NCBI RefSeq assembly: GCF_005937885.2
Contig: NZ_CP042176.1
Span: 186,001 to 250,000 of the forward strand
Reading direction: 5' to 3'
Origin: Bradyrhizobium sp. KBS0727
GTDB lineage: Bacteria > Pseudomonadota > Alphaproteobacteria > Rhizobiales > Xanthobacteraceae
Length of the DNA: 64,000 nt
Positions 19,623-27,757 of the stretch are shown here, in pieces; position 1 is the stretch's first letter; each line of letters begins with the position of its first letter. The position numbers and the translations under genes are program-made. The notes beneath the pieces are model-generated. The model made no database searches and was not told where the DNA came from. It saw only the letters and a list, made by a program, of their open reading frames with translations.

Positions 19623-21950
19623 ATGGCTTACGAATGCCACGCCGACTCAAGTCTCGCACCGTTCGGGCGAAAAGTCCGGAATTCGCTATGGCTGATCGGA
19701 GCCGCGGTTGCGGCGAGCCTTCTTCTGCCCCCGCCGATCGCCCTTGCCCAAGAGGCCTCCGGGCGAATTGTGAAGGGAACGATCCCTGATACTCTCAATG
19801 AAATCGCCCAATCCTCCCCTGGGCAGAAGGCGGGCGACGTTTCGCTCGTGACTCGCAACCACAATCTGAAGGAACTGGCGCTTGAGCTCAGCCGAATCTA
19901 TTTGACGTTATATAACTCAAAGCGTCTCTCGGTGAAGTCGGTCGAGACTAGCGAACACACAGTCGAAGCCGTCCTACGCAAGGAACGCCTGTTCTACGGG
20001 AAATTCTTCCCGACAGAGATCGACAGCATGATCTGCGATCTCAATAGCGACATCTGTAACCGCGAGCGGACGGAAGCGACCGGAGAGCAGCGTCAGTCGC
20101 TAACCTCAAATGTCTCAGGCTTCCTGCCAAGCGAGACGAGATGGAGGCTCGAACCACCAGTCAACAAGCTCTGGGTACCAGATGTCGTGCTGGTCAAAGA
20201 CACGGGATGGCTTCCTTACGACGTGATGCCAAAAACACAGCTGGCGCCGTTGGTCATCGACGAACTCGGCGGTTGCGAAAAGTTCGACGAAACCTGTCAG
20301 AAGCTGATCATTTTTTACAATCCGTCGCTTGGCGGAAGGGTCTTCCAGACGTCATCTAAGGGCCGGCTGGTGCTGCCTGTGCTGACGATCAAGGTTTCGA
20401 CGAATGTCGCGAATGCGTCGGAAGCCATAAAGCCGGATTCGCTTGAGCCCACCATAAAATCAAACTCACTTGAATTGCAGAAAATCGATGCCCCCGCCGG
20501 GCGCGATAGCTATAAGGTCATCTATAACGACGTGATTTCCAAGCAGGTTCCTACACCCTTACCGCTGCCGCCTCAGCCGCCTCTACCCGATCAAGTCGTC
20601 AAGGAATTGCAGCGCAATATTCTGCCAGGAATCTCCATCAAGATTTTTGATGTTCAGCCTGGCGCCGCAGTTTTGCCAATGGATGTACAGAACTCGCGGA
20701 CGCAGCTGAATCAGCTAATCTCGTGGCCTACGCTTTTGTCCCAGTTGCCCTATCCGGCCGAATTTCAAGGCGGGGTGGGCGTTGGGGTGCTGGACTCTCG
20801 GGTCGACGACCAGCATTGCGGCCTGGACTACAGCAAGGTCACGATCAGCAATCGTTCGCCCGCACCCATTCTCGGCGCGCGCGCGAACTGCAATCTGCAA
20901 GTGCCAGGGACCGAGGAAGTCGACCATGGAACGCATGTCGTCGGGATCATCGGCGGGTTCTACCCGCAACCCGGATCGAGGCTGCCGATTGGGCTGAATC
21001 CCTACGCGCAAATCGCAACCATGGAGATCGATTTCGTTCATCCAAGTAGCGATCAAATCGCTAGCGATATGAAACTCATGGTTCAGGAACGACTACTGAA
21101 GGTCATCAATATGAGTTTCGGATACTTGATGACGGCGCAAAACCCCGACCTGCAACTAACTGACGCGCTTGAATCCCCGATCGCGGCGTTGAGCAATGCG
21201 ACCCTGTTCGTCGCGGCGGCTGGCAATGCCGGGATCAACAAATCATATCTCTGCGACATCCGACCGGCCTGTTTTGATCTACCAAATGTGATCGCCGTAG
21301 CAGGGCTCGATCGCAACGCCATCGAACCATCTTTCCTAGATTCGGACCAGAGACCGCATTCCAATTTTGGCAACCGGATCCATGTGGCGGCGATCGGCCA
21401 GGCCGTGTTCAGTACGCTCGCAAACGGTCGACTCGGTTATCTCACCGGCACGTCGCAGGCTGCGCCGCAAGTCAGCGCGCTCGCATCGCTGATGTTCGCT
21501 AAATACAGTGGCGTGATGCCGATCGAGGTGAAAAATCGGCTGATCTACTGCTCAGACATGATGCAGTCGCTAGAAGAAAAGCTGTTCAGCGGCGGCCGAA
21601 TCAACGCTGATTGCGCGCTTGATGGCGATGCAGGGAGGTTAACGCTCAAGGTTGGAGGTGTACTGCAAAAAGGCAAGCTGGACCTTCGCGCGATCCTTAA
21701 CCTGACCGACGCGGACAACAGCGACGTCAATATCCCGGTGCAGACGCTGCGGGCGTTGCATTATAACGCGTGGAATGACTCCTACACGGTATTCTACAAC
21801 GCGAGGAACAACCGGGATTCGACGCTGTTTCGCTTGTCCGGCTTGACATTCAAGGATCCCAACAAGTCGATCGCATTCACTCCCGCGGGGGGCCACGTCG
21901 CTTCGATCAATGTCGGTCAGATTGGTAAATTTGTCTCTTCAATGAAATAG
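19623..21950 (+). CDS. exported subtilisin-family (S8) serine peptidase
   Basis: 775 residues. A signal peptide lies at about residues 18-43 (LWLIGAAVAASLLLPPPIALA). A long N-terminal region of no known family (about 45-375) precedes the S8 domain. The catalytic triad is visible: Asp in VGVLDSRVDD (near 389), His in DHGTHVVGIIGG (near 435), Ser in LTGTSQAAPQ (near 609), with the oxyanion Asn in AAAGNAG. A C-terminal domain follows. It is first of three tightly spaced genes with a trypsin-like peptidase and a DUF1353 protein, suggesting a proteolytic cascade or maturation system outside the cytoplasm. Confidence 0.88.
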   Translation: MAYECHADSSLAPFGRKVRNSLWLIGAAVAASLLLPPPIALAQEASGRIVKGTIPDTLNEIAQSSPGQKAGDVSLVTRNHNLKELALELSRIYLTLYNSKRLSVKSVETSEHTVEAVLRKERLFYGKFFPTEIDSMICDLNSDICNRERTEATGEQRQSLTSNVSGFLPSETRWRLEPPVNKLWVPDVVLVKDTGWLPYDVMPKTQLAPLVIDELGGCEKFDETCQKLIIFYNPSLGGRVFQTSSKGRLVLPVLTIKVSTNVANASEAIKPDSLEPTIKSNSLELQKIDAPAGRDSYKVIYNDVISKQVPTPLPLPPQPPLPDQVVKELQRNILPGISIKIFDVQPGAAVLPMDVQNSRTQLNQLISWPTLLSQLPYPAEFQGGVGVGVLDSRVDDQHCGLDYSKVTISNRSPAPILGARANCNLQVPGTEEVDHGTHVVGIIGGFYPQPGSRLPIGLNPYAQIATMEIDFVHPSSDQIASDMKLMVQERLLKVINMSFGYLMTAQNPDLQLTDALESPIAALSNATLFVAAAGNAGINKSYLCDIRPACFDLPNVIAVAGLDRNAIEPSFLDSDQRPHSNFGNRIHVAAIGQAVFSTLANGRLGYLTGTSQAAPQVSALASLMFAKYSGVMPIEVKNRLIYCSDMMQSLEEKLFSGGRINADCALDGDAGRLTLKVGGVLQKGKLDLRAILNLTDADNSDVNIPVQTLRALHYNAWNDSYTVFYNARNNRDSTLFRLSGLTFKDPNKSIAFTPAGGHVASINVGQIGKFVSSMK

Positions 21951-21962
21951 TACGGGTCATCA

Positions 21963-23054
21963 ATGCTGGGTCGTCTTTTATTCATTGCTCTTGTGACGGG
22001 CTGGCCGTTGAGTGTCAGCGCACAGATCCCACTACCAGAGGGTAATGTCGAACCACTGAATGTCCCGTTAGATCTTGACGCTGGCGGTGGCGAAGCGTCG
22101 GTGATCTGGAGTCATCGCGAAGAGCGCGTCGGGTCAAAATATCTGCGGTTTCATCTGAGCGACATCGCTGATGCATCTAGCGTCGATTACGAACTCAAGA
22201 TCGTCGATCGCAATAACAATGAGGTGCTGACGATCAGCAAGGCAGAGCTTGCCGGCAAGAGCGAGTACTGGAGCGGTGTGATCGACGGCGACTATGCGCG
22301 GATAAAGCTAGTCGCAGCGCAGAAGCCGGCCGGTCTGAGGTTCAGGCTGACCGATCTGGCCTACCAGAAGAACATGGGCGCGGCGTTTTCGATCACGCTA
22401 CCCGATGATCGCGAGCCGATTGTACGTTACAAGGATATTCCAGACATTTACGGACGCGCTCGCTCCATTGCAAAGCTAACCTTCATCGCAGGCCTGAGCT
22501 CAGCGATGTGTACCGGCTTTCTGATCAGTGAAGATCGGATGCTGACGAACGAGCACTGCATTAACCAGGCGGCGGTCTGCAATAGCTTGGTCGCTATCTT
22601 CGGCTACGAATTGGATGAGCGCAACGCGGTCAAAGTCGGCGAACAGCACCGCTGCGTGAAATTCTTGGGATCAAGCAGCGAACTCGATGTTGCTATGATT
22701 CAGCTCGCTGATAAGCCCGGCACTAAATGGGGCTCGCTCGTGCTCAACCAGCGAAAGATCGTTAAAGATGAGCAAGTCTACATGATACAGCACCCGCAAG
22801 GCGAGCCGAAGCAGATTTCCCGAAAGGATTGCTCGGTGACAACTGTGCTGGCCGACGGCAATGCCACCGGGACCGACTTTGGACACAAATGCGATACCCT
22901 GCAGGGTAGTTCAGGGTCGCCAATGCTGGGAAGTGATTTCACGGTAATCGGCCTTCATCATTTTGGTTTCGACGCCGCCGCCGACCGCTGGCGCGCGGAA
23001 AATCGCGCCGTTCGAATGGAGCGGCTGATCGATTGGGTTACTCAGCGGCTATAA
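21963..23054 (+). CDS. exported trypsin-like (S1) serine peptidase
   Basis: 363 residues, 12 bp after the subtilase. Signal peptide MLGRLLFIALVTGWPLSVSA. About 150 residues of unknown beta-rich sequence precede the trypsin fold: His in LTNEHCI (near 197), Asp in ELDVAMIQL (near 241), Ser in LQGSSGSPML (near 317). All three catalytic residues are intact. It likely acts with the subtilase, as activator or substrate. Confidence 0.85.
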   Translation: MLGRLLFIALVTGWPLSVSAQIPLPEGNVEPLNVPLDLDAGGGEASVIWSHREERVGSKYLRFHLSDIADASSVDYELKIVDRNNNEVLTISKAELAGKSEYWSGVIDGDYARIKLVAAQKPAGLRFRLTDLAYQKNMGAAFSITLPDDREPIVRYKDIPDIYGRARSIAKLTFIAGLSSAMCTGFLISEDRMLTNEHCINQAAVCNSLVAIFGYELDERNAVKVGEQHRCVKFLGSSSELDVAMIQLADKPGTKWGSLVLNQRKIVKDEQVYMIQHPQGEPKQISRKDCSVTTVLADGNATGTDFGHKCDTLQGSSGSPMLGSDFTVIGLHHFGFDAAADRWRAENRAVRMERLIDWVTQRL

Positions 23055-23066
23055 GGCAGGCTCAAT

Positions 23067-23714
23067 ATGCAAAGTTTCACTAGAAGGCACTTCCTCAACA
23101 TTTCATCCAACTTCGGTGCAGCCCTCTGCGCCGGTGGCGCGGCGACTTTGCTGCCATGCAGTGTCGACGCCAAACCAAAGCGTTCCGGCTCAGCGGAGCG
23201 CTGGATGGATCAATTGATCAGTCAGCAGCATTCATCGCGGTCCGAGGCCGCGGTCGGTGTGCTGTTCGTTGGACGCTTTCGCGACCCGATGTATTTCTTG
23301 ACATCGCCGATCTCATGGCACCCAAATTCCGGACAGGATGGCGACTTGGCGCCGATCGAAGTGCCCGCCGGCTTTGTCACAGATTTCGCCAGCATTCCAA
23401 GAATCTTCTGGTCCATTTTTCGCCCCGACGGTGACTATGCTCATGCTGCGGTGATCCATGACTATCTTTACTGGACCCAATCCCGACCGCGCAACGTGGC
23501 AGACCAAATCCTGAAGCGCGATATGCAAGATCTTCGCGTCGATCGAAATTCCGTGGCTGAGATCTACTCTGCAGTCAGAACCTTCGGTAGCGGCGCCTGG
23601 AATGATAACGCGACGTTAAAGGCAAATGGCGAAAAAAGGATCCTAAAAATTTATCCAAACGATCCCTCGATCCTGTGGTCAGATTGGAAAAAGAGACCTG
23701 ATGTTTTCGCTTGA
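23067..23714 (+). CDS. Tat-exported DUF1353 protein
   Basis: 215 residues, 12 bp after the trypsin-like gene. A twin-arginine signal (TRRHFLNISSNFGAALCAGG) predicts export in folded form. The DUF1353 core is clear: PAGFVTDFASIPRIFWS and AAVIHDYLYW, a domain found in phages and bacteria with no settled function. Its conserved Asp and His residues are intact. Third gene of the exported peptidase operon. Confidence 0.8.
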   Translation: MQSFTRRHFLNISSNFGAALCAGGAATLLPCSVDAKPKRSGSAERWMDQLISQQHSSRSEAAVGVLFVGRFRDPMYFLTSPISWHPNSGQDGDLAPIEVPAGFVTDFASIPRIFWSIFRPDGDYAHAAVIHDYLYWTQSRPRNVADQILKRDMQDLRVDRNSVAEIYSAVRTFGSGAWNDNATLKANGEKRILKIYPNDPSILWSDWKKRPDVFA

Positions 23715-23840
23715 TAATTAATAGAACGCTTTTTTTGCTCACCCTGAGATATCCGCACTTGTCATCTCATCTGCGCGCTTAATTCAGGAGCAACGTCCAG
23801 TCGGACTCTCAATTATCAACCAAAGGAAGATCAAGGTTCT

Positions 23841-25007
23841 CTAGTGCTGTTGTTGAGTTAAGGTTTGCAGTATGACGAGGTTGTTTAATTGTCTATTCTG
23901 TTCGGTGGCGAGAGCAGCGGGAGAGCCCATTACGATGTTTAGAGTGTGAGTAACCGTTTGCGAACCGGCCAAAAGATTGCCGTTCGCTCCCGGTCCCTTG
24001 AAATTCACTAATGTCCAATTCGGTGTCGCATTTCCGTTAATGGCAACGATGAACTGCACACTCTGCGAGAGAGAATCGATTGGCGGATCGTGAGGGAGTC
24101 CATCGATCAATGTATCCACAGTAGTCTTCGCCGTTTTCGCAGCAGTTACTGATCTTCCAAGCTCCGTCATTAGTGCAGTAACCTCAGTTTTCTGCGCGCT
24201 ATCATTTTCGAACTTTTTCGCCTCTGCGTTTGCGATTTGATATTGCTGATCGACCGCTTTGACCGCGCCATAGATTTTTGCTGCGTCATCATATGTGGCC
24301 TGGGTGTCGTCTCGATTGGCATTTCTTCTAGCATCGCTAAGGGAATCGTTCGCGATATTGGCATAATATCCAGCAGATTTGACTGCAGTTCGAAGGGCCG
24401 TAAGAGGATCAAACAACTCAGTCTTGGGGGGAGCTAAAACTGGAGGGGCAGGCGGAGATTTCGAGCCGGGGGCGGGATGTCGACCAACTTTCAACTGATG
24501 CAGGTCTACCGGAGCCAGCGCTGAGCTAATCCATTCGGCAAGACGGAGGTTGCCATACAAGTCATTCCCTTCCGACAAATTACACAACCCTTGTCGCTTG
24601 AACTTGTGTAACTCAGACAATGCTACCGTGAAACTCAAAATATCTGTTCGAACAGCGGTCGTGCTTAATCCAGCTCCGACGGAAAGCGTAATCGATCGAC
24701 CGACATTGCCGACATTCGGAACGGATACTGATGGCAACAATCGTGTGAAAATCGCGGATGGCGACACAGATGATTGCTCATTGACCATTAATGTTAGGTC
24801 AGCTTTTGCAGTCCAACTGCGCATCCATTGATATCGGCCCGTTGGCCACGGCGGCTCCGGCTCCGGGATCGCGAACGCCAATTCACACTTCACGCGCTGC
24901 ACGATGCTCGAAATTGCAATTCCGTCTTCGCGAAGTGCAGGGACCTGTGTGCATGCTGATGTCGCAAGTACGCACAGACCTAGCCCCGTTACCTTTGAAA
25001 TCAGCAT
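23841..25007 (-). CDS. lipoprotein of unknown function
   Basis: 388 residues with a lipoprotein signal (LGLCVLATSAC lipobox, acylated Cys near 19). A proline-rich linker around residues 180-200 separates an N-terminal domain from a helical part rich in Ala/Thr/Lys. No family recognised. It converges with the peptidase operon. The leader carries a nine-G tract and a dyad, described separately. Confidence 0.65.
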   Translation of the reverse strand: MLISKVTGLGLCVLATSACTQVPALREDGIAISSIVQRVKCELAFAIPEPEPPWPTGRYQWMRSWTAKADLTLMVNEQSSVSPSAIFTRLLPSVSVPNVGNVGRSITLSVGAGLSTTAVRTDILSFTVALSELHKFKRQGLCNLSEGNDLYGNLRLAEWISSALAPVDLHQLKVGRHPAPGSKSPPAPPVLAPPKTELFDPLTALRTAVKSAGYYANIANDSLSDARRNANRDDTQATYDDAAKIYGAVKAVDQQYQIANAEAKKFENDSAQKTEVTALMTELGRSVTAAKTAKTTVDTLIDGLPHDPPIDSLSQSVQFIVAINGNATPNWTLVNFKGPGANGNLLAGSQTVTHTLNIVMGSPAALATEQNRQLNNLVILQTLTQQQH

Positions 25008-25012
25008 GGCTG

Positions 25013-25040
25013 CGCCCCCCCCCTACAATCACTGATTGTA
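25013..25040 (-). promoter_or_regulatory. G9 tract and 17-bp dyad in the lipoprotein leader
   Basis: On the coding strand a run of nine Gs ends 7 bases before the ATG, at the ribosome-binding position. Just upstream lies a perfect dyad, 8-bp arms TACAATCA around one base (25024-25040). Slippage in the G run would change ribosome-site spacing, and the dyad could be an operator. Confidence 0.5.
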
Positions 25041-25391
25041 TAATCGGAAAGGTCTTGATTGCTACTACATTTTGAAGGTTGCCAACGACCCCTAGCAGCT
25101 TGGAAGGCTCCGGCAGGTTGCCTTCGCTCCCATCAAGGAGGGTTTCAAACGTCTGAGTTACCTCTGGATATCAAAGCATCTTTAGACGACGGGTGTTCCT
25201 GGCGGGCCGCGGTGCAGCGTTACCACGCGGCCTGTTTTCCTCGTACCGTTAGAGGTCTAGCATCGCAGTGACTGATTATAGAGGGGTAATTCCATCATCA
25301 GTTCAGAAAACTAGGTTGGCCGTCACGTGAGCCGCCTAACGGCTGCACCCCCCGCAATAAATCGGCTAGGTTGTGGTCGGGGGAAACCGCC
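25041..25391. other. gene-free spacer
   Basis: About 350 bp with one doubtful short frame (25059-25271) that lacks a good ribosome site. A GGGGGAAA site for the next gene lies at its right edge. Nothing else is recognised. Confidence 0.4.
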
Positions 25392-25850
25392 ATGAAAAAG
25401 TTCATGCAGTTAGGCTTGCTGTACATTGTCATGGCCATCGCCATCGTAGTCTGCGGGCTTGTATTCTTGGCGATGGTCATCGCGATGGTCGCGACGCTCC
25501 TGGGCAACCTGGCCATCTGGCCCATCATCGGGTCCGCGATCATCGGGTATAAAATCACTTTCCCTATGGCGATCGGCATCGCTGCGGTCATGGCCATCAT
25601 CATTTTCATGTTTGCGGGCAGTATTTCGAGGCAGACCGAAGACAAGATGGGCGCGATCATGTCGCTCGGGTGTTTCGGCTCGATCCTCATACCCGTCATG
25701 GGCTTGCCGATGTGGTTGGTGCTCGTCTACTTCAACGGAGGCCAGCTCACCGGATGGGCGATCATCCCCTGCGGTATCGTCACGGCCCTGCTTATTTGGG
25801 CGCGGATAAGCCGGAAAACGCCGGATGACACGACCGGGAGCCGACCATGA
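25392..25850 (+). CDS. small multispanning membrane protein
   Basis: About 152 residues from ATG 25392, after a GGGGGAAA site. Four or five hydrophobic segments (LLYIVMAIAIVVCGLVFLAMV, IGIAAVMAIIIFMF, IPVMGLPMWLVLVYF, AIIPCGIVTALLIW) make up most of the protein. No family recognised. Its stop overlaps the next start (ATGA), so the two are almost certainly co-translated. Confidence 0.7.
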   Translation: MKKFMQLGLLYIVMAIAIVVCGLVFLAMVIAMVATLLGNLAIWPIIGSAIIGYKITFPMAIGIAAVMAIIIFMFAGSISRQTEDKMGAIMSLGCFGSILIPVMGLPMWLVLVYFNGGQLTGWAIIPCGIVTALLIWARISRKTPDDTTGSRP

Positions 25851-26527
25851 CATTGATCGAGGAGGAGAAGCACCGGGAGAATCCGTACGAACTCATCGCC
25901 GGTCTCGTGGACCTCGTGGCCGAGGAGGTGTGCGAGCGGCACTACGACGCGCCTACACAGGAGCACCAGCTCTCTGCGAAGCTCGCCGATGCGTTTGAGC
26001 GGGAGCTCCGTAGCCTGTTCGATCTGCCGTTCGAGATCACCGTGAAGGTGCAGGACTTCCCGGACAAGGGAAAAGGATCGTGGGAGAAGGAGAGCGGCGC
26101 GGACCTGTATATCTCACTCGTGATCCACGACGACGAAAAGGGTACCGTCAACAAGGGCATGTTGGTCCAATCCAAATGGGACCACACGTTCAAACCGAAC
26201 AACAAGGATTTCCGCGAACAGTGCGAGAAAATGCTCGAGCTTTCGAAGTCGTCTTACGTCTGGAAATTCGGTCCGCATGGCGTTGAGAGCGTACAGGCGG
26301 AAGACGTACTCAACCCTCCGCAAGAAAGCTCCTTCTCGGAGAGTCCCCACACCGTGGGCAAGCAGATCGCCGACGGGATTAAGTGCACCCAGGGCGACGA
26401 GACCATCGGCCGCGATTTAACCCTCCGCGACCCGGAGTCATTGACCGATATCATGCGGCGGCTCTCCGTAGATAAGGTCATGACTATCACGGCCCGAAAG
26501 AACCACTCTTTTCTCCGGGACGACTGA
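25847..26527 (+). CDS. putative PD-(D/E)XK nuclease-like protein
   Basis: 226 residues, starting within the ATGA overlap. EKESGADLYISLVI followed by GMLVQSKWD matches the D...QxK arrangement of the restriction-endonuclease-like fold, with upstream acidic helices (HQLSAKLADAFEREL). The match is by motif only. Coupled to a membrane protein and next to a GHKL ATPase and DNA methyltransferase, it may be the effector of a DNA-targeting system. Confidence 0.55.
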   Translation: MTLIEEEKHRENPYELIAGLVDLVAEEVCERHYDAPTQEHQLSAKLADAFERELRSLFDLPFEITVKVQDFPDKGKGSWEKESGADLYISLVIHDDEKGTVNKGMLVQSKWDHTFKPNNKDFREQCEKMLELSKSSYVWKFGPHGVESVQAEDVLNPPQESSFSESPHTVGKQIADGIKCTQGDETIGRDLTLRDPESLTDIMRRLSVDKVMTITARKNHSFLRDD

Positions 26528-26540
26528 CCGCAGCTCGTTA

Positions 26541-27269
26541 TTAAGCCGCCGCGAGCTCGATGCCGTGCGCGGCATGAGCGACATCGCCGACCAGCTTGTT
26601 CGTCGGGTAGAAGCCGAAATTATGAAGGCGTGAGAGCAGTGCATCAAAATCAGGGTATCCGACGCCGCCTTCCGGAATCCTCACCGCCAGAGCATCCATC
26701 TCGTCAGCGACAGCCTCGATCATCGCCTTGGTCTTCTGCATCTCCTTTGCGGTCGCCATCTTCGGGCCGCTTCGGACATGGAACTGCGAATTGGTCCGCA
26801 CATACTCCGCGACCTTCCTGATGGTGTTCGTGAACGTCGGCGCGCCCTTGTCGCTGCCATCCACTACGCGCATCAGCTCGACCTGATTCCACAGTGGCGC
26901 GCCCGACTTCTCGATGATGAACGGATCATGGAAGCCTTCGCGGCCCCATAGATGCTGCACACGCGCTAACGCCGCGGCGTTTGTCGGGAACGGCTCTTGC
27001 CGCAGCATCGCGGTGCGACCGCGAGGCCGGTACGGATCAACGAACATCGGTGCATCGGTATAGAACAACGTCAGCGGTCCGATCTCCGCCATCTCCTTTT
27101 TCAATCTGTCTTCCCACACGGTGCAGGCTCCTTCGAGTGTTGAGGGGAGCGGCGATGCGCCGGACTCCCAGTTCTGGATGGTGTTACGGCTCAGGTTGAA
27201 GCGGGCGGCAACGTCACTCTGGCTCAGCCCGCACAGCTCGCGCCAATTTCGGAATTCTTCTTTCGTCAT
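26541..27269 (-). CDS. XRE-family transcriptional regulator
   Basis: 242 residues. N-terminal helix-turn-helix: FRNWRELCGLSQSDVAARFNLSRNTIQNWESG. The large C-terminal part is unrecognised and may sense a ligand or bind a partner. GGAG lies before the ATG. It converges with the nuclease-like gene and diverges from the small protein/GHKL pair, so it may repress that promoter. Confidence 0.8.
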   Translation of the reverse strand: MTKEEFRNWRELCGLSQSDVAARFNLSRNTIQNWESGASPLPSTLEGACTVWEDRLKKEMAEIGPLTLFYTDAPMFVDPYRPRGRTAMLRQEPFPTNAAALARVQHLWGREGFHDPFIIEKSGAPLWNQVELMRVVDGSDKGAPTFTNTIRKVAEYVRTNSQFHVRSGPKMATAKEMQKTKAMIEAVADEMDALAVRIPEGGVGYPDFDALLSRLHNFGFYPTNKLVGDVAHAAHGIELAAA

Positions 27270-27474
27270 GTCGGTCTCCGTTATTTGAGCGTTATCGGAA
27301 ACCGTTTACTGCTGCAATAAGAATTTTGTCATTGCGGTTCCATGAACCCCGCCGGCTCTCCAACGCTAAATTGTCGAGTCTGCAGAATCTTCTAGACTCC
27401 AATATTCGTGTAATTTAGAAGAGAAATTATCGAGAAATCGATTAATAAAATTACAAGCCAATTGGAGGGCGTAA

Positions 27475-27738
27475 ATGCTGGATAAATCGAGCGAGAAAAC
27501 TGCCCCTGCAAAGGTCGGAAAACGCGAGAAATTCGTCGAATTGGCGGAGAATCGGACGGTCAACGCCATCAAGGCGATCCGTGTAATCGGTAAGCTGGGC
27601 AACAAGAACGCCTATCAATTCGACGATTCCGACGTGCAGAAGATCGTGCGGGCGCTTACCAAAGAGGTCGATGCCCTGAAGGCCCGTATGTCTACGTCAG
27701 GCGGGAAAGAGTCCGTGGATTTCAAGCTGGGTAACTGA
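27475..27738 (+). CDS. small helical protein preceding the GHKL ATPase
   Basis: 87 residues with a strong GGAGG site. Helical and charged (KREKFVELAENRTVNAIKAIRVIGKLGN, then DVQKIVRALTKEVDALKARM, a likely short coiled coil). It lies 19 bp ahead of the ATPase and is probably its partner or adaptor. No named family recognised. Confidence 0.65.
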   Translation: MLDKSSEKTAPAKVGKREKFVELAENRTVNAIKAIRVIGKLGNKNAYQFDDSDVQKIVRALTKEVDALKARMSTSGGKESVDFKLGN

Positions 27739-27757
27739 AACATCTTGGGGAGGGGAC

